Part shown: piece after piece, positions 1 to 5,585 of the stretch
Numbering within the stretch: position 1 is the first letter of the stretch
Layout: every line of letters starts with the position of its first letter
Origin: Candidatus Adiutrix sp.
Lineage (GTDB): Bacteria; Desulfobacterota; Desulfarculia; Adiutricales; Adiutricaceae
Length of the DNA: 5,965 nt
Assembly: GCA_031283395.1 (NCBI GenBank)
Contig: JAITBV010000161.1
Span: forward strand, 1 to 5,965
Reading direction: 5' to 3'
Made by a program: the position numbers and the translations under genes
The notes under the pieces: model-generated
What the model was told of the DNA's origin: nothing
Database searches by the model: none
The model's input: the letters and a program-made list of their open reading frames with translations, nothing else

Positions 1-314
1 GAAGAAGCCTGAATAAGGCCGCGGCTTACAATGCTGTTACGGGCAATATCAAATGATTTCACAAGACAGTAATCTTCATTGCTTAGAACAGGTTTTGCTC
101 CCGTGGCGGTACCGCTGATCAAAAACTCATCATCATGAACGCGAATACTTAAGTTTCCGTAACCTATACCGTTAGGATAAACACCTACAAGGCCGAGTGT
201 AAAACATTTTGTTCTGGCTTCGTTTAACACCGGCAACTGCCGCGCTACTAAAGCCGCCAGCGGTATTTGGGCGTTTTCATGCAGGGCTGTGTATTTTACA
301 TAACCTTCATCCAT
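1..314 (-). CDS. Class II aldolase/adducin-family protein, N-terminal part (cut by window edge)
   Basis: This is a partial gene: 104 codons read from an ATG at 312-314 and the frame stays open to the left edge. The protein begins MDEGYVKY. It carries a GYGNLSIR segment (residues 51-58) and an ISGTATG segment (66-72), which resemble the GN-S and S-G substrate-binding elements of the class II aldolase/adducin fold. The zinc-binding histidines would lie in the missing part. The start is supported by GAGGGG overlapping the mtnA stop codon, about 6 nt before the ATG, and by a gap of only 8 nt to mtnA. Next to mtnA, the likely substrate is the ketose phosphate made by MtnA: methylthioribulose-1-phosphate or 5-deoxyribulose-1-phosphate. 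The protein could act as an aldolase (releasing DHAP plus an aldehyde) or as an MtnB-type dehydratase. The visible part cannot decide this. Family assignment is fairly secure; the reaction is inferred. Confidence 0.8.
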   Translation of the reverse strand, partial: MDEGYVKYTALHENAQIPLAALVARQLPVLNEARTKCFTLGLVGVYPNGIGYGNLSIRVHDDEFLISGTATGAKPVLSNEDYCLVKSFDIARNSIVSRGLIQAS

Positions 315-322
315 TATCCCCC

Positions 323-1435
323 TCAGGCGTTCGCCTCCGGATACAGGGCCAATATATCTTTTTCGTTTGCCCCGCAAATACCGCGCTCGCTTATAAGCCC
401 TGTGATTAGCCCGGCGGGGGTAACATCAAAGCTCCAGTTTCTGGCGGGAGTCCCTTCGGGGCAAATCCGCACTGTTTCAATATTTTCTTCTTTTGTAATC
501 CCGGTGAAATACCGGACTTCAGATGAATCGCGCTCTTCGATTGGAATTTCTTTAACGCCGTCTTTCTTTTTAAAATCAAATGTTGATGACGGAAGGGCTA
601 CATAAAAAGGCACATTATTCTCTTTTGCCGCCAATGCTTTAAGATAGGTTCCTATTTTATTCGCGGCGTCGCCAGTTCTCGTAACGCAATCAGCGCCAGT
701 GATCACAATATCAACCATGCCATGCTGCATCAGGTGCCCCCCCGCGTTATCCACAATTAAATCGTGCTTTACACCGTGCATGGAAAGTTCCCAGGCTGTA
801 AGGCTCGCTCCCTGATTTCTTGGACGGGTTTCATCAACCCAGATATGAACATCAATTCCCTGATCGAAGGCGGTATATACAGGTGAAAGAGCGGAACCGT
901 AATCGACAAAGGCAAGCCACCCGGCATTGCAATGGGTAAGTATGTGAACGCAGCCGCCGTTTTTTTTATCAGAAATTTTTTTGATTATTTCAAAGCCGTG
1001 AAGGCCTATCTGTTTGCATGAATTTGAATCTTCGTCGGCTATAGCTTCGGCTTCCAGCCGGGCGGCTTCTCTTTTTTGTTCAAGGCTTCCGCTGTGCCCC
1101 GTGAGCAAAACTGTCATTTTGTCCGCCGCCCAGGCCAGATTACGCGCTGTTGGCCGGGTGTTTTTTAAAAGCCTCGCTGCTCGGCTTATATCGTCATTAA
1201 AGGAAATTTCCTCGGCCTCAAGAGAAGCAAGATACATCCCATAAGCGGCGGCGGCCCCAATAAGCCCGGCGCCGCGCACATACATATCCTTTATGGCTTT
1301 TGCTATATCAGCAACAGTACTCAGAACAAGAATTTCAAATTTGAAAGGGAGTAAAAGCTGATTTATAATCTCTACGGATTTAAAATCAGGCCCCTTCAGC
1401 GAGATTGTCCTGTAATGATGACCGTTAACGTTCAT
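323..1435 (-). CDS. mtnA: S-methyl-5-thioribose-1-phosphate isomerase (MtnA)
   Basis: MtnA converts methylthioribose-1-phosphate (and in some bacteria 5-deoxyribose-1-phosphate) to the ribulose form in cytosolic salvage of S-adenosylmethionine by-products. At 370 aa it has the family's normal length. Visible motifs are RGAGLIGAAAAYG (54-66), THCN (167-170), DETRPRNQGA followed by LTAWEL (201-216), ITGADC (245-250), NKIGTY (259-264), IEERD (299-303) and FDVTP (336-340). The family's catalytic cysteine and aspartate correspond to Cys169 and Asp249. Their 80-residue spacing matches Cys160/Asp240 of the Bacillus subtilis enzyme. The residue after the aspartate is Cys where Arg is common. The start is fixed by an in-frame TAA two codons upstream. 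No good Shine-Dalgarno lies at normal distance; GGAGAG is 15 nt away. The gene sits first in a unit with a class II aldolase-family gene. Its base composition is much less G+C-rich than the thi genes beyond the tRNA. Confidence 0.95.
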   Translation of the reverse strand: MNVNGHHYRTISLKGPDFKSVEIINQLLLPFKFEILVLSTVADIAKAIKDMYVRGAGLIGAAAAYGMYLASLEAEEISFNDDISRAARLLKNTRPTARNLAWAADKMTVLLTGHSGSLEQKREAARLEAEAIADEDSNSCKQIGLHGFEIIKKISDKKNGGCVHILTHCNAGWLAFVDYGSALSPVYTAFDQGIDVHIWVDETRPRNQGASLTAWELSMHGVKHDLIVDNAGGHLMQHGMVDIVITGADCVTRTGDAANKIGTYLKALAAKENNVPFYVALPSSTFDFKKKDGVKEIPIEERDSSEVRYFTGITKEENIETVRICPEGTPARNWSFDVTPAGLITGLISERGICGANEKDILALYPEANA

Positions 1436-1546
1436 ACTTTATGACGGCTTCTCTCCGGTGTAATCAATACAATGTGGTGACCGGCATCGGTAAAGCCGCT
1501 CACATGGGTATGAAACTTCCTTTGGGGTGGCTTTCAGAGCGCCTTA
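1436..1546 (-). promoter_or_regulatory. Structured 5' leader of mtnA
   Basis: This is the approximate untranslated leader of about 110 nt between the predicted transcription start and the mtnA ATG. Short complementary segments are visible. CGCUC (1537-1541) can pair with GAGCG (1497-1501), and AAAGCC (1529-1534) with GGCUUU (1492-1497). Their order gives an H-type pseudoknot with one shared base. Further down, ACCG/CGGU can form a small hairpin (1480-1491), and CCGGU can pair with ACCGG near a GGAGAG at 1451-1456. I do not recognise a known riboswitch class. Regulation of mtnA by this RNA is an inference from the folding potential and the poor Shine-Dalgarno. Confidence 0.35.
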
Positions 1547-1563
1547 CTCATAAACATACCCAT
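1504..1563. repeat. 9-bp inverted repeat flanking the mtnA transcription start
   Basis: ATGGGTATG at 1504-1512 is the exact inverse complement of CATACCCAT at 1555-1563. The arms are 51 bp apart centre to centre. The upstream arm covers part of the -10 box and the other lies in the early leader. If the transcript starts near 1546 the upstream arm is not transcribed, which favours a DNA operator pair over an RNA hairpin. No regulator is known, and chance cannot be excluded. Confidence 0.4.
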
Positions 1564-1581
1564 AAGGAAGGCGGCTGTCAA
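1553..1581 (-). promoter_or_regulatory. Sigma-70-type promoter of mtnA
   Basis: A perfect -35 TTGACA (1576-1581) is followed after exactly 17 bp by TATGTT (1553-1558) as -10. Transcription would start near 1546. The site lies just past the tRNA-Phe terminator and points into mtnA. The -10 overlaps one arm of a 9-bp inverted repeat, so a repressor could act here. Confidence 0.7.
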
Positions 1582-1608
1582 GGGTTCCAAACGACCCTCA
1601 GCGGCCTT

Positions 1609-1649
1609 ATAAAAAACCAAAAGCCCTTGGTTTTCAAGGGCTTTTGGTT
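1609..1649 (-). terminator. Intrinsic terminator after tRNA-Phe
   Basis: A perfect 15-bp inverted repeat (1615-1629 with 1635-1649, loop of 5 nt) reads, on the minus strand, as a stem ending GGGCUUUUGGUU that runs into a tract of six U. It lies 27 nt past the tRNA-Phe 3' end and upstream of the mtnA promoter. It would end the tRNA transcript and any thi-operon transcript reading through. It also insulates mtnA. Confidence 0.88.
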
Positions 1650-1676
1650 CATATCGGCCATTGCCGAATTTTCAAA

Positions 1677-1752
1677 TGGTGCCGGGGGACGGAATTGAAC
1701 CGCCGACACGCGGATTTTCAGTCCACTGCTCTACCGACTGAGCTACCCCGGC
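1677..1752 (-). tRNA. tRNA-Phe (GAA)
   Basis: The 76-nt gene folds as a complete cloverleaf. The 7-bp acceptor stem is GCCGGGG/CCCCGGC. The D arm contains AGCUCAGUCGGUAGAGC. The anticodon stem GUGGA/UCCGC encloses CUGAAAA with anticodon GAA, and the T arm is GGCGG-UUCAAUU-CCGUC. The discriminator is A and the CCA tail is encoded (1677-1679). Its 5' half overlaps the end of the membrane Fe-S protein gene on the same strand. A promoter lies just upstream and a terminator just downstream, so it can be its own transcription unit. The 3' end coincides with the change from G+C-rich to balanced composition. Confidence 0.97.
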
Positions 1753-3229
1753 TTAAAGCATCGCCAAAGTTACCATAAAGATTCCCGGCCGTCAAGGCGC
1801 CATGAGGGCAGGCCGTGACGCAGGCGCGGTCGCAATCCTCACCCCAGGCCAGGCAGGCAGCCTGGTCCACCTTGAGCGCCCCGGACCGGCCGACGATGGC
1901 CCCGGCCGGGCAGGCCTTGCGGCAACGGCCGCAACCGAGGCAACTGACCGGGCAGAGCCCGGCCCCTGTCTTCATATCGGCCCTGGAAACGCAGGCAATG
2001 AAGGCCCGGCCCCTGGCCTCGGCCAATTCCCACAAGCCCCGGGGGCAGGTCTCCCGGCAACGGCCGCAACCCCGGCAGAGTTCCTCAAGGGGCCGGGGGA
2101 AGCCGTCATCATCGCGGTCTATGGCTCCCCAGGGGCAGGCCGCCCGGCAGTCGCCCAAGCCCAGGCAGCCGTAAGGACACAGGCGGGGCCCGTCATCATG
2201 GTCCGTAGCCAGACGGCAACTGGCCGGTCCCCGCCATTCGGCGATCAAGGGACTCCGGCCCAGGCACCTTAAAAAGGCCCGGGACGCCGTCTCTTCCAAG
2301 GCCGGCGGGGGAGCCGGCGGTTTGTCCTTTTTTCTTCTCCAAGCCAGCCAAGCCCAGGCGGCCGTAGCCGCGGCCGAGGGCGGAAGGCTCCGGTCCAGGG
2401 CGAAAAAACCGGTGGAGGGCAGGGGCAGCCAAAGAAAGAGGAAGCCGATAAATCCGGCGGCCGCAAGTTCCCGCCGGGTCCGGGCCAGGGCCGGAATGAC
2501 CAGAGCCAGGGGCAGGGTCAGGGCGGCCAGGCGGGCCAGGTCGAAATAGGGCAGCCAACCCAGGTTCAGGCCGGCCCGGCCGGCCAGCCAGAGCCCGCCC
2601 GCGGCCAGCCAGGGAAAGAAAAAAGGCCAGGCCCGTCCGAACCTGTGATTCCAGGCCAGGCCGGCCGCGGCCGCGGCGAAAATAAAGGGCCAGGCCGGAC
2701 GGCCCCAGGCCAGTTCCAGGGGCCAGGCTAAAAGGCCCGGCCAAAGGCGGGCGCCGGCTTCCACGGCCAAGGCCGCGGCCGGAATCACAGCGAGGGCGAT
2801 GAGCCCCGGGGCGGCCCGGAGACCAGCCAAGCCGGGCCGGACCGAAATAAACCCGCCGGCCAGCCCTCCGGCCAGGCTGAAAACCAGGCCCGGAATTCCT
2901 CCCAAGGACGGCCCTAACATCCAGAAGCCCAGGGCGGCCGTCACCAGCCAGTCCAGGTCGGTTGCGGCGGTCCGCTTTTGTCCGGCCGGGGCTCCGGCCA
3001 GAGCCCCGAGGAGGGCCCCGGCCAGGACCGCCAAAACCCCGCCGCTCAATTCGCCGCGCCCGGCCGCCGGCCAGAGCGGGGCCCAAGTCAGGCCCAGGGG
3101 CAGAAGCCAGAGGCCCAGGAGTTTCAGATTTTTTCGGACCGGGCCGGGACCGGGCCGGAGAAAAGGGCCCTCGTTGAGCGTAAGCCCATAAGGTTCGCGG
3201 CTCCCCGCGGCCCGGAGCCCGGCCTTCAT
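1718..3229 (-). CDS. Polytopic membrane protein with RnfB-like multi-cluster ferredoxin domain
   Basis: The 503-aa frame starts with ATG overlapping the thiE stop (ATGA), so it is probably translated by coupling. Residues 1-33 are a basic, Pro/Gly-rich leader. Residues about 35-298 hold roughly eight or nine hydrophobic segments and no cysteine. Residues about 322-476 hold 20 cysteines: CPYGCLGLGDCRAACP (351-366), CRGCGRCRETCP (385-396), CPVSCLGCGRCRKACP (426-441), and a last atypical set C459, C466, C470, C474. The order and the CPYGCLG-GDC signature resemble the C-terminal part of RnfB, an electron-carrying subunit of the Rnf complex. Typical RnfB has a single N-terminal helix, so the membrane half is unusual. 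Probable role is membrane-linked electron transfer; partner and substrate are unknown. The C-terminal tail from about residue 477 looks non-functional: it reads through the tRNA promoter and ends SSVGRAVD inside tRNA-Phe. No link to thiamine chemistry is shown beyond operon position. Confidence 0.8.
   Translation of the reverse strand: MKAGLRAAGSREPYGLTLNEGPFLRPGPGPVRKNLKLLGLWLLPLGLTWAPLWPAAGRGELSGGVLAVLAGALLGALAGAPAGQKRTAATDLDWLVTAALGFWMLGPSLGGIPGLVFSLAGGLAGGFISVRPGLAGLRAAPGLIALAVIPAAALAVEAGARLWPGLLAWPLELAWGRPAWPFIFAAAAAGLAWNHRFGRAWPFFFPWLAAGGLWLAGRAGLNLGWLPYFDLARLAALTLPLALVIPALARTRRELAAAGFIGFLFLWLPLPSTGFFALDRSLPPSAAATAAWAWLAWRRKKDKPPAPPPALEETASRAFLRCLGRSPLIAEWRGPASCRLATDHDDGPRLCPYGCLGLGDCRAACPWGAIDRDDDGFPRPLEELCRGCGRCRETCPRGLWELAEARGRAFIACVSRADMKTGAGLCPVSCLGCGRCRKACPAGAIVGRSGALKVDQAACLAWGEDCDRACVTACPHGALTAGNLYGNFGDALSRGSSVGRAVD
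1767..1795 (-). promoter_or_regulatory. Probable promoter of tRNA-Phe, inside the upstream gene
   Basis: TTGACG (1790-1795) is followed after 17 bp by TAACTT (1767-1772), giving a start about 7-8 nt before the tRNA 5' end at 1752. The stretch 1753-1786 is clearly A+T-richer than the surrounding gene, as expected for a promoter. It lies within the last codons of the membrane Fe-S protein frame. The -10 matches the consensus only in part. Confidence 0.55.
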
Positions 3230-3858
3230 ATCCCGGCCCCTTCCAGGAGTCCGGCCGCCGCGGCCCGAGGGTCCGCAGCCCGGGTCAGGGCCGAGATGAC
3301 GGCCAGGCCCGTGACGCCCAGGGCCCAGGCCGCCTTGACATTGGCCAGGGTCAGGCCGCCGATGGCCACGGTGGGCGCCCCCAGGGCCGATATTTCCCGC
3401 ACGGTCTCCGGCTTGACCAGGACCGCGTCGTCCTTGCTGCCCGTGGGAAAGACGGCCCCCACCCCCAGGTAGGCGGCGCCGTCGGCCAGGGCCGCCCGGG
3501 CTTCCGCCACCGTCCTGACCGAAACGCCCAATATCCGGCCCGGGGGCAGGAGCCTGGCGGCTACGGCGGCCGGCAGATCCTTTTGGCCCAGGTGGACCCC
3601 GTCGGCATCCGCGGCCAGGGCCAGGTCCAGGCGGTCGTCAAGAAGGAAGAGGCGGTTGCGGGCCCGGCAGAATTCCCGCAATTCCAAGGCTTCTTCGTAA
3701 AATTCCCTATCGCTCAAGGCCCCCTTCTCCCGAAGCTGGAGGGCCGTGACCCCGCCGGCGAAGGCCGCCTCGGCCAGTTCGGTCACGGCCCGGGGCGCGG
3801 CTTCGTCGCGGCTTACCACCAAGGTCAGCCTGAGGCGCTCGGCCAGATCCGGCCTCAT
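3226..3858 (-). CDS. thiE: Thiamine-phosphate synthase (ThiE)
   Basis: ThiE joins HMP-pyrophosphate and hydroxyethylthiazole phosphate to give thiamine phosphate and pyrophosphate in the cytosol. The 210-aa protein is full length for this TIM-barrel family. Motifs are QLREK (41-45), LLDDRLDLA (72-80), DGVHLGQKDLP (86-96), GVSVRT (111-116), GAVFPTGSKDDA (134-145, pyrophosphate/thiazole-phosphate binding with Lys142) and AIGGL (165-169). In the DDR motif Asp stands where Asn-Asp-Arg is common; this is a tolerated variant in the family as far as I know. It starts with ATG overlapping the thiM stop (ATGA), and its own stop overlaps the next start in the same way. It is the last clear thiamine gene of the operon. 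Confidence 0.95.
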   Translation of the reverse strand: MRPDLAERLRLTLVVSRDEAAPRAVTELAEAAFAGGVTALQLREKGALSDREFYEEALELREFCRARNRLFLLDDRLDLALAADADGVHLGQKDLPAAVAARLLPPGRILGVSVRTVAEARAALADGAAYLGVGAVFPTGSKDDAVLVKPETVREISALGAPTVAIGGLTLANVKAAWALGVTGLAVISALTRAADPRAAAAGLLEGAGI

Positions 3859-4667
3859 TTCTGTTCCGCAAGGCCGCAGCGGGCCAGGTCTTCAGGGCTG
3901 ACCAGGGCCAGGTGGTCGAAAAGCCGGGCCTTGAAAGTGCCCAGGAGGGGGGCCTGATCGAGGCTCTCGGCCGCCCTCTGCCCGGCCAGGGCCAGATGGG
4001 CCAGGGCCCCGACAGCAGCCAGGGCCGGATCGGCCCCGGTCACGCCGGCGTAGGCCCCGACCATGGCGCTCAAAAGGCAGCCGGTCCCGGTCAGCCGGGT
4101 CAAGAGGGGGCTGCCCCCGCTGATGAACCAGGTTTGCCCCCCGGTCGCCAACACATCGGTGGGCCCGGTCACGGCCACCACGGCCGAGAGGCGGCCGGCC
4201 AGTTCTCCGGCCAGGGCGGCCACGGCCGGCAGGTCGTCCCCGGTTGCGGAATCCACCCCGCGCTGGACGCCCTCCAATCCGGCCAGGGCCTTGATCTCCG
4301 ACAGGTTCCCCCGAATTATACCCGGCCTGACCTCCCGGAGCAGGCTTTCCGCGGCTGTCCGTCGGGTGGCGGTGGCCCCGGCCCCCACCGGGTCCAGCAC
4401 CACCGGCCGGCCCGAGGCTCGGGCCCCGCGCCCGGCCGCCAGAAGGACTTCGAGTTGGGCCGGCCCCACCGTGCCGATATTAAGGACCGTGGCCGAAGCC
4501 AGGGCGGCCAGGCCCCGGGCGTCGTCGGGGTCGTTGCTCATGACCGGCGCGGCCCCGATGGCTAAAAGGGCGTTGGCGCAGTCGCCGATGGTGACCTGGT
4601 TGGTGATGTTAAGGGTCAGGGGTGATTCGGCCTTGACCAGGGCCAGGGCTTTTTTTAGCTCGTCCAT
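3855..4667 (-). CDS. thiM: Hydroxyethylthiazole kinase (ThiM)
   Basis: ThiM phosphorylates 4-methyl-5-(2-hydroxyethyl)thiazole, a salvage step that supplies the thiazole half for ThiE. The protein is 270 aa, as usual for this ribokinase-like family. Motifs are TNQVTIGDCANALLAIGAAP (22-41), DPVGAGAT (92-99), IRGNLSEI (118-125), RGVDS (136-140), VTGPTDV (166-172) and TRLTGTGCLLSA (190-201), with the catalytic cysteine at 197. The ATG lies 11 nt after thiD; AGGATAAGG overlapping the thiD stop can serve as ribosome binding site. A second ATG 5 nt upstream is out of frame. Its presence points to thiazole recycling. Confidence 0.96.
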   Translation of the reverse strand: MDELKKALALVKAESPLTLNITNQVTIGDCANALLAIGAAPVMSNDPDDARGLAALASATVLNIGTVGPAQLEVLLAAGRGARASGRPVVLDPVGAGATATRRTAAESLLREVRPGIIRGNLSEIKALAGLEGVQRGVDSATGDDLPAVAALAGELAGRLSAVVAVTGPTDVLATGGQTWFISGGSPLLTRLTGTGCLLSAMVGAYAGVTGADPALAAVGALAHLALAGQRAAESLDQAPLLGTFKARLFDHLALVSPEDLARCGLAEQK

Positions 4668-4678
4668 ATCATAAAACC

Positions 4679-5521
4679 TTATCCTTCATCCGCATAGCGA
4701 TAAAATTCGTGAAAATGATGGAGCGGGCCCGGCCCGGCCCCCAGGCGGCGGCTGTGGCGGAGGCCTTCGGTGACGTAGGCCTTGGCCCGTCCGACGGCTT
4801 CGGCCAGGGGCCGGCCCTGAGCCAGGCCGGCGCAGATGGCCGAGGACAGGGTGCAACCTGTGCCGTGACTGTTTTCCGTGGCTACCCGGGGTCCCCGGAA
4901 CCAGGTCTCACCCTCCGGGCCTGCCAGGAGGTCATCGGCTACCGGACCCCGGTCATGGCCGCCTTTTATAAGGATATTCCGGGCCCCGGTCTCGGCCAGG
5001 AGCCGTCGGGCGCAGCGAGCCCTGGCCTCGTCCCCGTCCAGGCTCAGGCCGGTCAGGACTTCGGCTTCCGGGATGTTGGGAGTAACGAGGGCGGCCAGGG
5101 GCAGAAGTTTCTTTAGAGCCGCCACGGCTTCGGCCGGCAGGAAGGCGTGGCCCGAGGCGCTGACCATGACCGGGTCCACCACCATCGGCACTCCCGGGAG
5201 GCGAGAGGCCAGGAAGTCGGCCACGGCCAGGGTGTTTTCGGCATTGCCCAAAAGGCCGATCTTAACGGCCCCGATCTTAGGGCCGAAATCATCGGCCACG
5301 GCCGCCAGTTGGGCCGTCACCGCGCCTGGCGTCAGACATTCCATGGCCGTCACCGCCGTGGAGTTCTGGGCCGTCACCGCGCTGATTACGCAGAAACCGT
5401 AAACGCCGTTGGCGGCCAGGGTCTTTAAGTCGGCCTGGAGGCCCGCCCCGCCCCCGGAATCGGAGGAGGCGATTATTAGCGCGCATTTCAAGGGAATGGC
5501 CGGCGGTTCAGAGGGGAACAA
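4679..5521 (-). CDS. thiD: Hydroxymethylpyrimidine/phosphomethylpyrimidine kinase (ThiD)
   Basis: ThiD phosphorylates HMP and HMP-phosphate to HMP-pyrophosphate, the pyrimidine substrate of ThiE. The protein has 280 aa, a normal length. Motifs are SDSGGGAGLQADLKT (20-34), AVTAQN (48-53), DPVM (116-119), TPNIPEAEVLTG (147-158), KGGHD (186-190) and HGTGCTLSSA (219-228), with catalytic Cys222 or 223. The start is TTG at 5519-5521, not ATG. AGGAG at 5529-5533 sits 7 nt upstream, and no in-frame ATG exists before the first conserved motif. This SD lies in a hairpin that competes with the upstream TPP riboswitch, so translation is probably thiamine-controlled. It is the first gene of the operon. 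Confidence 0.95.
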   Translation of the reverse strand: MFPSEPPAIPLKCALIIASSDSGGGAGLQADLKTLAANGVYGFCVISAVTAQNSTAVTAMECLTPGAVTAQLAAVADDFGPKIGAVKIGLLGNAENTLAVADFLASRLPGVPMVVDPVMVSASGHAFLPAEAVAALKKLLPLAALVTPNIPEAEVLTGLSLDGDEARARCARRLLAETGARNILIKGGHDRGPVADDLLAGPEGETWFRGPRVATENSHGTGCTLSSAICAGLAQGRPLAEAVGRAKAYVTEGLRHSRRLGAGPGPLHHFHEFYRYADEG

Positions 5522-5523
5522 TT

Positions 5524-5557
5524 CAAGGCTCCTAAGGGCGGAATTAAGGGAGCCTTG
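5524..5557 (-). promoter_or_regulatory. Shine-Dalgarno sequestering hairpin of thiD
   Basis: On the minus strand CAAGGCUCC (5549-5557) is the perfect complement of GGAGCCUUG (5524-5532), a 9-bp stem with a 16-nt loop that buries the thiD SD AGGAG (5529-5533). The same left arm, as GGCUCCC (5548-5554), can instead pair with GGGAGCC (5588-5594) at the 3' end of the riboswitch, freeing the SD. This is the layout of a translational off-switch. Folding energies were not computed. Confidence 0.65.
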
Positions 5558-5585
5558 GAAAAAAGGCGGTCAGGCCGGTAAGGAA

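Noticed and set aside
1436..1546. Known SAM, SAH or c-di-GMP riboswitch in the mtnA leader
   Set aside because: None of the conserved core strings of these classes that I know is present; only loose fragments such as UUACCGAUG recall one.
1531..1551. Tiny leader peptide MSKAL before mtnA
   Set aside because: Its ATG lies upstream of the predicted transcription start, and it has no special residues suggesting attenuation.
1441..1698. 85-codon plus-strand frame between mtnA and the tRNA
   Set aside because: It runs antisense through the mtnA leader, the terminator stem and into the tRNA. It has no family resemblance and no ribosome binding site.
1802..2272. Long open frames on the plus strand and in other minus frames across 1800-5500, including a 296-codon minus frame at 2196-3086
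   Set aside because: They are opposite-strand or shifted-frame shadows of genes with clear family motifs. High G+C removes stop codons from all frames, and their products are low-complexity Pro/Gly/Arg/Ala strings without domains.
2400..2860. Many copies of GGCCAGG-like heptamers, looking like a dispersed repeat
   Set aside because: On the coding strand they are mostly CTG-GCC style Leu-Ala codons in an Ala/Leu-rich membrane protein and the thi genes. Spacing is irregular, so this is codon bias, not a repeat family.
5559..5576. Six-U tract downstream of the TPP riboswitch as a transcription terminator
   Set aside because: The bases directly before the tract (GGCCUGACCGCC) do not form a stable stem with nearby sequence. 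The SD-sequestering hairpin explains control better. A folding calculation could reopen this.
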